NCBI GenBank assembly: GCA_002279355.1
Contig: NCBV01000006.1
Coordinates: 87,655-151,654, forward strand
Length of the DNA: 64,000 bases
Direction: 5' to 3'
From: Acidiphilium sp. 37-60-79
GTDB taxonomy: Bacteria; Pseudomonadota; Alphaproteobacteria; Acetobacterales; Acetobacteraceae
Shown here in pieces: positions 26,791 to 35,105 of the stretch (position 1 is the first letter of the stretch; every line of letters begins with the position of its first letter). The notes under the pieces are model-generated. The model had not been told where the DNA came from. It made no database searches and saw only the letters and a list, made by a program, of their open reading frames with translations. A program made the translations under genes and the position numbers.

Positions 26791-28221
26791 ATGTATCAGG
26801 ATGTTATGCTGCATATCGGCGGCGCTTGGGTGGCTGCGCAATCAGGCCGCACCATCGACATTATCAACCCGGCGACCGAGGAAAAAATTGGTGCGCTCGC
26901 CCACGCGGAACGCGCCGATCTGGACGCCGCCATAGAAGCTGCGGAAGCTGGTTTCGCGGTCTGGCGCAAAACCAGCCCGCAAGCCCGGGCCAAAATCATG
27001 CGCAAGGCCGCCAGCCTGATCCGCGAACGTGCCGACGCGATCGCCCCGATCATGACGATGGAACAGGGCAAAACCCTGGCCGAAGCCAAAGGCGAGACCA
27101 TGCTTGCCGCTGATGTGATTGAATGGTTCGCCGAAGAAGCCCCGCGCACCTATGGCCGTATCATCCCGGCGCGCGGCGATGGCATCTATCAACTCGTGGT
27201 CAAAGAACCGCTTGGCATTGTCGCCGCCTTCACCCCTTGGAATTTCCCGATCAATCAGGCGGTGCGTAAAGTATCCGCCGGCCTCGCGGCGGGCTGCGCG
27301 ATCATCCTGAAAGGCCCCGAAGAAACCCCTGGCTCCTGCGCCGAACTGGTGCGCGCCTTCGCCGATGCCGGATTGCCGCCGGGCGTGCTGAATCTGGTGT
27401 TTGGCGTGCCCTCTGAAATTTCCGAATATCTGATCCCGCATCGCGCCGTGCGCAAAATCTCCTTCACCGGCTCCACGGCGGTGGGCAAGCATCTTGCCGC
27501 CCTCGCTGGCAAGCATATGAAGCGCGCCACCATGGAACTCGGCGGCCATGCACCGGCCATCGTGTTCGAGGACGCGGATTTGGATGCGGCGGCAAAAATC
27601 CTCGCGGCCAACAAGTTCCGCAATGCCGGGCAAGTCTGCGTCGCGCCCACGCGGTTTTTGGTGCAAGATTCGGTCTATGACGGGTTCATGGAACGCTTCC
27701 TCGGCGCTGTCGCCAAAATCAAAGTCGGTGACGGGCTCGACCCCAGCTCCACGATGGGTCCGCTCGCCAATGAACGACGCATCCCGGCCATCGAAGGCTT
27801 TATCGCCGACGCACAAAAGCATGGCGGCAAAATCGCAGCCGGTGGCGCACGGATCGGCAATAAGGGCTATTTCTTCCAGCCCACTGTGATGACCGATGTG
27901 CCGACCAGCGCACGCGCGATGAACGAAGAGCCGTTCGGCCCGCTCGCTCTGGTCAACCGGTTCTCGACCTTCGATGAGGCGATCACCGAAGCCAACCGTC
28001 TGGATTATGGTTTGGCGTCCTACGCCTATACCCGCTCGACCAAAACCGTCACCGCACTCGGCCACCGGATCGAGAGCGGCATGGTATCGATCAACCATCA
28101 CGGCATCGCCCTGCCCGAAACGCCGTTCGGCGGCATGAAGGATAGCGGCATTGGTTGGGAGGGCGGCGCCGAAGCGATCGATGCCTATCTGACCACCAAA
28201 TTCGTCACCCAGGCGTCGTAA
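26791..28221 (+). CDS. NAD(P)-dependent semialdehyde/aldehyde dehydrogenase (GabD-like)
   Basis: Cytosolic oxidation of an aldehyde, most likely the semialdehyde made by the aminotransferase upstream. The 476 residues have the cofactor and oxyanion motifs TPWNFPINQ near residue 150, the general-base Glu in TMELGGHAP near 249, and the catalytic Cys in FRNAGQVCVAPTR near 283. The C-terminal ETPFGGMKDSGIGWEGGAEAIDAY is typical of succinate-semialdehyde dehydrogenases. GGAG lies six bases before the ATG, 43 bases after the aminotransferase. Succinate semialdehyde is a reasonable but unproven substrate. Confidence 0.9.
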   Translation: MYQDVMLHIGGAWVAAQSGRTIDIINPATEEKIGALAHAERADLDAAIEAAEAGFAVWRKTSPQARAKIMRKAASLIRERADAIAPIMTMEQGKTLAEAKGETMLAADVIEWFAEEAPRTYGRIIPARGDGIYQLVVKEPLGIVAAFTPWNFPINQAVRKVSAGLAAGCAIILKGPEETPGSCAELVRAFADAGLPPGVLNLVFGVPSEISEYLIPHRAVRKISFTGSTAVGKHLAALAGKHMKRATMELGGHAPAIVFEDADLDAAAKILAANKFRNAGQVCVAPTRFLVQDSVYDGFMERFLGAVAKIKVGDGLDPSSTMGPLANERRIPAIEGFIADAQKHGGKIAAGGARIGNKGYFFQPTVMTDVPTSARAMNEEPFGPLALVNRFSTFDEAITEANRLDYGLASYAYTRSTKTVTALGHRIESGMVSINHHGIALPETPFGGMKDSGIGWEGGAEAIDAYLTTKFVTQAS

Positions 28222-28226
28222 CCCGC

Positions 28227-28955
28227 GTGACCGGATTGCTGGCTGGCAAGACGGCGCTGATCACCGGCGGCGGCGGCGGCATCGGGCTTGGCATCGCCCG
28301 GGCTTTCGCCGCCGAAGGCTGTGCGGTGCTCATTTGCGGCCGCGATGGGGCGAAACTCGCCAACGCAGCCGCACAAATCGGCCAAAACGGGCATGTCTTC
28401 ACCGCCGACATCACCCTCGAGGCCGACCGCACCGCTTTGTTCGCCGAAGCGGCGCGGCTCTTCGCGGATCGCCTGGATATTCTGGTGAATAATGCCGGCC
28501 GGGCAACCGCCAAACGCACCGAAGACCTCGATGTGGAGGATTTCGCTGCGGTGATGGCGGTGAATGTTACCGCCGCCTTCGCCTGCGCACAGCGCGCCTT
28601 TCGGATCATGAAGGCACAGAAAGCCGGGCGCATCATCAATATCGGCTCGGTGTCCGCGCGGGTGCCCCGGCGCAATTCGGTGCCCTACACCACGTCGAAA
28701 TTCGCCCTGGAAGGCATGACCCGTGCGTTGGCGCTCGATGGCCGTTCGCATGGTATTGCCGTGTCGATCCTGCATCCAGGCAATACCGAGAGCGAAATCT
28801 GGCCGGATGCCGAGGCCGTGCGCGCCGCCGAAGGCTTGATGCCCGCCGCCGAGGTCGCCCGGGCAGCGGTGCTGATGGCGAGCTTGCCGGAGGGGATAAA
28901 TATGCTGGAGGCAATCATGTTGCCGCTCGCGATGCCCCTGCTCGGGCGCGGCTAG
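28227..28955 (+). CDS. Short-chain dehydrogenase/reductase
   Basis: Classical SDR of 242 residues with a Rossmann fold: cofactor loop TGGGGGIGLGIA near residue 13, NNAG near 86, catalytic Ser in NIGSVSAR and the YTTSK pair with Tyr and Lys near 155. The loop GRDGAK after beta-2 suggests NADP preference. The start is set at GTG 28227, five bases after the aldehyde dehydrogenase stop; longer forms run into that gene. Its 3' end overlaps the convergent sedolisin gene by 41 bases. Likely acts on a hydroxy/keto intermediate in the same route. Confidence 0.85.
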   Translation: MTGLLAGKTALITGGGGGIGLGIARAFAAEGCAVLICGRDGAKLANAAAQIGQNGHVFTADITLEADRTALFAEAARLFADRLDILVNNAGRATAKRTEDLDVEDFAAVMAVNVTAAFACAQRAFRIMKAQKAGRIINIGSVSARVPRRNSVPYTTSKFALEGMTRALALDGRSHGIAVSILHPGNTESEIWPDAEAVRAAEGLMPAAEVARAAVLMASLPEGINMLEAIMLPLAMPLLGRG

Positions 28956-30471
28956 TGTCCACTCCAGTCAAGGCCGCAAAGAGCGCCGCGCCGCGCATCA
29001 CGCCCAACCCCGCGCAAGCATTCCAGCCCGCGCCCGCCGCATAGCCGAGCGTCGTGCCGGCAGGCGCGTTATTGCCCGTCGTGATCGCGCGTAAGGCGGC
29101 TTGATGGGCATAAAGCGCTGCATTCACAGATCCGAGCCGTTTGCCGCGCGCCTGATTGACCAACGCGAAAAACCCGGCCCATAGCGGTGCAACCGCGCTG
29201 GTGCCGCCCACCGCAAAAGTTTGGCCATCGACCGTAACCTGATAGCCGGTAGCAGGATCAGCATCACCCGCGACGTCCGGCACACCGCGCCCCGCCTGAC
29301 CGGTGCTGAGATTGACCGGCAACACGACCGTGCTTTGATAGGTTGGAACGGCAAACAGGGTCGAAATGCCCCCGCCTGTGCCGCTGGTGCCGCTATTCCA
29401 CACCGCTTCAGCAGCAATCGCGCCGCCGCTCACGGTAAGGCTGGTCCCGCCACACGCCACCACGAACGGGCTGGAGGCGGGAAAATCGACATGCACGGCC
29501 CCATCATTCACCCCATCCGTCGCGAGATTATCGCCAGCCGCCACCGTCACCGTCAGGCCAGCGGCGGCGGCATCCTGCAAGGCCGTATTGAGGGTGGTGC
29601 GCGCCTGGGTGGAATAATTTTCCTCCGGCGACCCCCAGCTAATCGACATCACGGACGGGCGATTGCTCGCATCGGTCGCGGCAAAACTAATCGCATCGGC
29701 AAAGCCCGCATCGGTGTTGGGGGTGAAATAGACCGCCAGTTTGGCGCCGGGCGCAATCGCCCCCGCGACTTGGATATCGAGCCCGACCTCGCCATCCGCA
29801 CCATTTGGATTGCTGGGCGCATTGACCGCGCCATCAACACTGACGGCGATCACGCTGGGCGGCGCGAGGCCCATGGCGCCAAAGGCGGTGGCAATGTCAC
29901 TCTGATGAAAGCCGCCACCAAGCTCGATGATCGCGATACATTCACCGGCACCGGTCGGGCTGGTCGGAATGCCATAGAACGCCCCGATTTGGCGCGGCAA
30001 ATACGCTGCGGCGCTCTGACCCGGCGTCATCCGCTGCAATCGCGATGACGCGACCGGCCGCGTATCCAAACCCAGCACCGATTCGACAATCGGGGCGATG
30101 CTGTCATGCAGTTGCAAGGCACCGGTATAAGCGCGGAACCGGCCTTCCGCCCCCTCATACCAATGTAAGTCCGCACCGAAGGCTGTGCGCATAGATGCCG
30201 CACTGCCACTCAGTCGGATCAGCCGACGCCGCGCATCCGCCTCAAGCACAACGAGCCCGTGCGCGGCGGCGAAAGCGGCGATGGTCGCAATGTCCGGCGC
30301 GTGAGCCGCCGCGCGTGCGGCGAGCAAGTCCGGCTCTGCCGCATGCTCACGCGGTTTGACGTACAGGCTCAGTGTAACCGGCTCTTGCGCATCAAGCCGA
30401 TTTAAGCGCTGCGCGTTATGGGGGGCGTGATGATGGCTGGCCGCGAAAGGATGATAATGATCATGCACCAT
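28915..30471 (-). CDS. Sedolisin (S53) serine-carboxyl peptidase, kumamolisin-like
   Basis: Acid-active endopeptidase with a propeptide. The 518 residues hold an activation domain (about 30-140) and a subtilisin-like catalytic domain. The tetrad is complete: Glu228 and Asp232 in GEVGLDIQV, Asp314 in VAAGDN, and Ser425 in GGTSAVAPLWAG. The Asp-to-Asp spacing of 82 equals that of kumamolisin. The ATG at 30471 follows CAGGAG by six bases. No signal peptide is visible; the N-terminus is His-rich. Such enzymes work near pH 3-4, so this gene supports an acidophilic lifestyle. The C-terminus overlaps the SDR gene on the other strand. Confidence 0.93.
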   Translation of the reverse strand: MVHDHYHPFAASHHHAPHNAQRLNRLDAQEPVTLSLYVKPREHAAEPDLLAARAAAHAPDIATIAAFAAAHGLVVLEADARRRLIRLSGSAASMRTAFGADLHWYEGAEGRFRAYTGALQLHDSIAPIVESVLGLDTRPVASSRLQRMTPGQSAAAYLPRQIGAFYGIPTSPTGAGECIAIIELGGGFHQSDIATAFGAMGLAPPSVIAVSVDGAVNAPSNPNGADGEVGLDIQVAGAIAPGAKLAVYFTPNTDAGFADAISFAATDASNRPSVMSISWGSPEENYSTQARTTLNTALQDAAAAGLTVTVAAGDNLATDGVNDGAVHVDFPASSPFVVACGGTSLTVSGGAIAAEAVWNSGTSGTGGGISTLFAVPTYQSTVVLPVNLSTGQAGRGVPDVAGDADPATGYQVTVDGQTFAVGGTSAVAPLWAGFFALVNQARGKRLGSVNAALYAHQAALRAITTGNNAPAGTTLGYAAGAGWNACAGLGVMRGAALFAALTGVDTSRARAGASRAAT

Positions 30472-30636
30472 GACTTGCTCCTGCAAGCATCAATGCTGGC
30501 GCAATGGCCCTCGCAGCACAAGTGTCAGCAGAACGTACGCCCAAAAAACGAACCCGAGGCAATCAACGGCGCGCACCCGAACAGCGGCGCCCCACAAGCG
30601 TAAAAATCAATCGCAAAGCCCGCGATGCGTTGCGCG

Positions 30637-30948
30637 TCAACCAAACCCACGATCAAACTCGAGGCCGACTTCGGCGCAAGATGCCCAAACCAGCCGCACG
30701 AGCCGACGCGTGCCGTTCGAAAATTCAACCGTCAATTCATTCGGCAAAATATGGGTCGATCCCAATTGCACGCGAAGCCCGCTTTGCGAACGATCAACAA
30801 TAACACAGTCAAAAATCGATTTACTGAACCCACCAAAAATCAACTTGGCCGAACCAAGCATGCGATTACGTGCTTCCTTGCGGCGCTCACCACGATTTTT
30901 ATTTGCTCCCTCAAGGAGAGTTGCGTTAGACGCCAATATTAAACCCAT
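30637..30948 (-). CDS. Small PilZ-domain protein
   Basis: A 103-residue cytosolic protein with the two c-di-GMP-binding signatures: RRKEAR at residues 22-27 (RxxxR) and DRSQSG at 52-57 (D/NxSxxG), separated by the usual distance, followed by beta-barrel strands ending in EVGLEFDRGFG. It therefore probably binds c-di-GMP as a stand-alone adaptor. The ribosome-binding site CAGGTGAG lies just before the ATG. It is monocistronic, between the sedolisin gene and an A+T-rich gap. No partner is evident. Confidence 0.75.
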   Translation of the reverse strand: MGLILASNATLLEGANKNRGERRKEARNRMLGSAKLIFGGFSKSIFDCVIVDRSQSGLRVQLGSTHILPNELTVEFSNGTRRLVRLVWASCAEVGLEFDRGFG

Positions 30949-31309
30949 AACTCACCTGCCATTACATAAATGAAAATTAAGCGAATCGACTCGATACCTA
31001 AATCAATTGCGTATCAAACACCCCGCAGAAAGTCTACACTTCTGCGTTGTATCTTTCTAAATTTTTCTTAAAGATCTCCATGTCAAGCACGCCAACCCCC
31101 CGTCACAGTAGCGTTATTATTAATAATCGGTAAGTTGATCCGGAACCCAGGCGCGGATCTTATTGAAATCACGAGAATCGACGTCAAAGCCTACATCGAA
31201 TCGAATGGAAACATCCTACCGAAAAAATGGAAATCAATATTTTTTTGACGGTATTCCCAAATAAAATATTTTTACCACCTCTGATCGGCCTAACGATTAA
31301 GACAACAAC
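30949..31309. other. A+T-rich intergenic gap
   Basis: This 361-base stretch has no plausible gene. It is clearly richer in A+T than its neighbours. It contains a 7-bp stem with a 9-base loop (CGCAGAA 31024-31030, TTCTGCG 31040-31046), a possible weak end signal for the glycosyltransferase gene upstream on the minus strand, and the promoter region of the PilZ gene. Nothing else was recognised. Confidence 0.6.
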
Positions 31310-32521
31310 TCAAGCATCAAAATCGAGAATTTCTTTCAATTTTGCGGGGATTTCAAACAAGGCAAAATTTTGCAACCGCCTCGCGTGAATTCGAAACCTT
31401 TCCAAGCGCCGCCCTTCGAATAAGGTGGTGACCGCTGCGGGGCAATCGCGAAAGCGCTTCACCACAATGCCAACGCGATGGGTCGCCACCCAATCGGCAT
31501 TATAGGTCTCTTGCGGCATCGTGCGGCTATTGCGCTCAATAATCACCGGCAACCCGCAATGCAGCGCCTCGCTGATGCTCCCCGGCCCTGGCTTGCCGAT
31601 AAAAAAATCAGCAAGGCGCATGTAGTGCGGCACTTGATCCGTGAAGCCAACCACACAGCACCGATCCATGCCGGCAAGCTGCGCCGCAAGACGCTGATTA
31701 TGTCCGCACATCACGATCGATTGCACGGGAAACGGCACTTGCGCCAACTTGCGCACAATCAAGCGCGCCGCCTTTGAACCATTGCCACCAAACATCACCA
31801 GCGCCGTCGGCATATCGGGGTCCAGACCAAGCTTGGCGCGCTCGGCTCGCCGGTCCTGCGGCTCAGGCGCATAAAAGCTTGGTTTTAATACCATGCCTGA
31901 CACCTGCATGATTCGCTCTGGCGGGTAATTCATCGCGCGCGCTTGCTCGACCGCACGATCACTCCCGCAAATAATAAACTGGTCCTGCGGCTCCTGCCAA
32001 AAATGCGGCGGTCGGTCAGCCAGATCGGTCATGATGGTCACATACGGCACGCTGGGATGCGCCCGCCGCAACGAGCGGAACAGCACCGCGTTGAAGTTCG
32101 GGATCAACGACACCACCAAATCAACATCCGTGCCCTGCCAATAGGCATCCAGCACCTCCTCCAGCCGAGGCGCTTGCATGCGGATACCGGCCTGCAACCC
32201 ACGCAGCATTGGTAGCGATCCATAGGTCCAGCCGCGCTTCAGCAAACCGTTATAAACATCTTCGGAAGAGACGCGCCGCTTGGTCATCCGCGCCACCGGG
32301 TCAACCGGCTCCAACAAAGTTTGCAAATTGACCAGGTCAACCTGCCAGTTTGGATATTGCTCCGTGATTACCGCACGAAGCGCCATCGCCGCATTGCGAT
32401 GACCGCCGCCCGCATCGAAATAAACAAATTGCACCCGCACAGGCTGCGCCGATATCAACGCACCGGCCAGCTGGCTTGAATCACGATCTGAAATTGCCGA
32501 ATGCACAGATCCGGCCATCAT
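31310..32521 (-). CDS. MGDG synthase-type glycosyltransferase (GT28)
   Basis: Predicted membrane-associated glycosyltransferase that adds a sugar to diacylglycerol or a similar lipid. The N-terminal half has the MGDG-synthase signature VYFDAGGGHRNAAMALRAVI and an acceptor-binding region; the C-terminal half has the GT28 donor site with ALVMFGGNGSKAARLI and FIGKPGPGSISEALHCGLPVII. The 403-residue length suits this family. ATG 32521 is used; an upstream GTG would add 11 residues. Phosphate-limited alphaproteobacteria replace phospholipid by such glycolipids. It is divergent from the orphan phnM. Confidence 0.82.
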   Translation of the reverse strand: MMAGSVHSAISDRDSSQLAGALISAQPVRVQFVYFDAGGGHRNAAMALRAVITEQYPNWQVDLVNLQTLLEPVDPVARMTKRRVSSEDVYNGLLKRGWTYGSLPMLRGLQAGIRMQAPRLEEVLDAYWQGTDVDLVVSLIPNFNAVLFRSLRRAHPSVPYVTIMTDLADRPPHFWQEPQDQFIICGSDRAVEQARAMNYPPERIMQVSGMVLKPSFYAPEPQDRRAERAKLGLDPDMPTALVMFGGNGSKAARLIVRKLAQVPFPVQSIVMCGHNQRLAAQLAGMDRCCVVGFTDQVPHYMRLADFFIGKPGPGSISEALHCGLPVIIERNSRTMPQETYNADWVATHRVGIVVKRFRDCPAAVTTLFEGRRLERFRIHARRLQNFALFEIPAKLKEILDFDA

Positions 32522-32653
32522 CCACGTTCCATCATTGTGACATTGGTAAAGCACAGAGCAGCGAGGCCCGACATGATTATTTCATGACAATTCCCGCCCA
32601 GGCACCGAGCCACGACCTCGCTTGGCCGAACGAATCGGGATATCAGCGCGGCC

Positions 32654-33778
32654 ATGATGATCCTCAACAACGCGCAAATCGTGCTCCCTAATCAAATCAT
32701 CACCGGGCATCTCTTGGTGGAGGACGGTTTAATCGCCGCGATCGAACCCGGCCAGAGCCGTGTGGGAATCGATTGCGACGGTGATTTTCTCATCCCCGGC
32801 ATTATCGATCTGCACACTGACAATCTCGAACGCCAAGTCTTGCCGCGCAGCAATGCGCGCTGGCCCTCGCGCTCGGCCTTGCTGGCCCATGACGCGCAAT
32901 GCGCAGTGGCTGGGGTCACCACCGTGTTCGACGCGCTGTGCCTCGGTGATATCGGTTTTGAAAAAGAGCGCCTGCAAACATTCCTCAATGGCCAGACCGA
33001 TCTGGCCGCCTTGGCTGACACCGATCTGCTCAAGGCCAACCATTTCCTGCATTTGCGCTGCGAACTCCCCTCGCCAACCATGCTGGACCTCCTCGACGCC
33101 GCCATCGTTGATCCGCTGGTGCGTCTGATCAGCCTGATGGATCACAGCCCCGGGGTCGGCCAATATGCCGACATCGCCAAATATCGGCAGATGCGCGCGG
33201 GTGATGGCCATAGCGATGAAGCGATCACCGCCATGATCGACCAACTCCAGCAAAGCCGCGCGCGCTGGACCCTGCCCAATCGCGCAGCCGTGCTCAGCCG
33301 CGCCCGCGACCACGGTATTCCCGTCGCCTCCCATGATGACCGCACGATCACAGAAGTGACCGATAATCATCGTGATGGCATCGCCATCGCCGAATTCCCG
33401 GTAACCCATGATGCGGCGGCAGCAGCGCACGCCCATGGCATCGCCACGATCGGCGGCGCGCCAAACATCGTGCGCGGCGGATCACATTCGGGCAATGTCG
33501 CGGTGCTGGACCTGGTCCGCGTCGGCTTGATCGACGCACTCGCCTCCGATTACGTGCCCGCCTCAATGATCGAGGCGGCGTTTACCTGTGTCGCGAAGGG
33601 TGTGCTCGCATTGCCCGCCGCAATCGCGCTGATCAGCGCCGGACCCGCCGCGATGGTTGGGTTCGCGGATCGCGGACAAGTCGCGCCGGGCTTGCGGGCT
33701 GATTTGGTGCAGGTGCGGCTGCATCAGGATATGCCCGTCATCCGCGCGGTCTGGCGCGCTGGCACACGTGTTGCCTGA
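32654..33778 (+). CDS. phnM: PhnM-type phosphonate triphosphate diphosphatase
   Basis: Amidohydrolase-fold enzyme that in the C-P lyase route removes pyrophosphate from ribose 1-methylphosphonate 5-triphosphate. The 374 residues include the metal-binding start PGIIDLHTDNLERQVLPRSNARW, HLRCELPSP, DHSPGVGQY, ASHDDRTITEV and the ASDYVPASM segment, all diagnostic of PhnM. It has two tandem ATG codons. No other phn gene lies in this window, so either the lyase operon is elsewhere or this member works on another substrate. It is divergent from a lipid glycosyltransferase with about 130 bases between them. Confidence 0.88.
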   Translation: MMILNNAQIVLPNQIITGHLLVEDGLIAAIEPGQSRVGIDCDGDFLIPGIIDLHTDNLERQVLPRSNARWPSRSALLAHDAQCAVAGVTTVFDALCLGDIGFEKERLQTFLNGQTDLAALADTDLLKANHFLHLRCELPSPTMLDLLDAAIVDPLVRLISLMDHSPGVGQYADIAKYRQMRAGDGHSDEAITAMIDQLQQSRARWTLPNRAAVLSRARDHGIPVASHDDRTITEVTDNHRDGIAIAEFPVTHDAAAAAHAHGIATIGGAPNIVRGGSHSGNVAVLDLVRVGLIDALASDYVPASMIEAAFTCVAKGVLALPAAIALISAGPAAMVGFADRGQVAPGLRADLVQVRLHQDMPVIRAVWRAGTRVA

Positions 33779-33863
33779 TCCCCCGACACGCTGCTATCCG
33801 AAAACGAGGTAGCGCGCCACTCTGGTCATCAAGGCTGCGCCATGAGCGTTCCGAGGAAATCAA

Positions 33864-34568
33864 ATGTCGTCAACGAACGTCGAATTCGCGCCGCTGGTGC
33901 CCGGCACCCAACCGCCTCATCTTGACCCCGCCTATCGCAGCACCGTGCTGCGTAGCCCGCGCCACCCGGCGATTGCAATTCCCCACACGCTCACCGAAAT
34001 CGCCGGCCCAAATTTTACCCCGTCCTTGTTTCCGCCCCTGATGGACATGACCCAGCATCACGGCGGCGCTGCCGTTGGCGAGCGCATCATCGTCACCGGC
34101 CATGTGCGCGATGAAGCCGGGCGCCCGGTGCCCAACACCATGATCGAAATCTGGCAAGCCAATGCCGCCGGGCGCTATGCGCATCCCCATGACCAGCATG
34201 ACGCCCCACTCGATCCGCATTTCCACGGCAATGGCCGGGTCTTTACCGATGCTGACGGCGCCTATCGCTTTGTCACCATCAAACCCGGCGCCTATCCGTG
34301 GGGCAATCATGCCAATGCTTGGCGGCCCAACCATATTCATTTCTCGCTCTTCGGCGCGGGTTTTGCCGCACGGCTGATCACGCAAATGTATTTCCCGGGT
34401 GACCCGCTGCTCGCCCTTGATCCGATTTTTCACGCAGTTCCCGATCAGGCGGCACGCGAGCGCTTGATTGCCGCGTTCGATATCGAGGTCACCGAACCTA
34501 ATCACGCGCTCGGCTACCGGTTCGATATCGCGCTGCGAGGCCGCAACGCCGCACCGATGGAGGATTAG
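33864..34568 (+). CDS. pcaH: Protocatechuate 3,4-dioxygenase beta subunit
   Basis: Iron(III)-bearing subunit of the intradiol dioxygenase that opens protocatechuate to 3-carboxy-cis,cis-muconate. The 234 residues keep all four iron ligands: Tyr105 in AGRYAHPHD, Tyr144 in PGAYPWGN, His157 and His159 in RPNHIHFS, with the same spacing as the Pseudomonas enzyme. GAGGAA precedes the ATG. It heads the pcaH-pcaG-pcaF-pcaB operon; pcaG follows three bases later. Confidence 0.96.
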   Translation: MSSTNVEFAPLVPGTQPPHLDPAYRSTVLRSPRHPAIAIPHTLTEIAGPNFTPSLFPPLMDMTQHHGGAAVGERIIVTGHVRDEAGRPVPNTMIEIWQANAAGRYAHPHDQHDAPLDPHFHGNGRVFTDADGAYRFVTIKPGAYPWGNHANAWRPNHIHFSLFGAGFAARLITQMYFPGDPLLALDPIFHAVPDQAARERLIAAFDIEVTEPNHALGYRFDIALRGRNAAPMED

Positions 34569-34571
34569 CCG

Positions 34572-35102
34572 ATGATCCCCTCCGCGAGCCAAACAATCGG
34601 GCCTTATTGGCACTTGATCCAAGAGCCGAGCTGGTCTGATCTCACGCGGTTCGGCGCGCAGGGCGACGCCATCACGCTCTCCGGCCGGATCACCGATGGT
34701 GCCGACGCCCCGGTGACCGATGCGGCCATCGAACTCTTCCAAGCCACCCCCCCGCGTTCCGCCAGTTTCCCCGGCTACGGGCGCGCCGCGAGTGATGCAG
34801 AGGGTAATTTCCGGTTCATCACCCTCAAACCAAGCCCATCGCCCGGCCCGGCAGGATTGCGCGGTAATACGCTGCAAGCCCCGCATTGCGGCCTCGCGAT
34901 CCTCGCACGCGGCCTGCTCAAGCCCCTCTTCACCAGGCTCTATTTCGCTGACGAACCTCTCAACGAGACCGACCCCATACTGGCGTTGATTGAACCGCCG
35001 TCCCGGCGTGCAACCTTGATCGCCCAAGCGGTCGGCGCACGGCATTATCATCTCGATATTGCCCTGCAAGGCGCCGCCGAAACTGTATTTTTGGAGTTCT
35101 GA
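34572..35102 (+). CDS. pcaG: Protocatechuate 3,4-dioxygenase alpha subunit
   Basis: Non-iron partner of PcaH that completes the substrate pocket. The 176 residues begin MIPSASQTIGPYWHLI, the usual alpha-subunit N-terminus, and include GDAITLSGRITDGADAPVTDAAIELFQA and HCGLAILARGLLKPLFTRLYFADE. The iron-binding tyrosines and histidines of the beta subunit are absent, as expected. It sits between pcaH and pcaF with three-base gaps on both sides. Confidence 0.94.
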   Translation: MIPSASQTIGPYWHLIQEPSWSDLTRFGAQGDAITLSGRITDGADAPVTDAAIELFQATPPRSASFPGYGRAASDAEGNFRFITLKPSPSPGPAGLRGNTLQAPHCGLAILARGLLKPLFTRLYFADEPLNETDPILALIEPPSRRATLIAQAVGARHYHLDIALQGAAETVFLEF

Positions 35103-35105
35103 CCC

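Noticed and set aside
26842..28101. 419-codon minus-strand frame opposite the aldehyde dehydrogenase
   Set aside because: Antisense shadow of a gene with complete active-site motifs.
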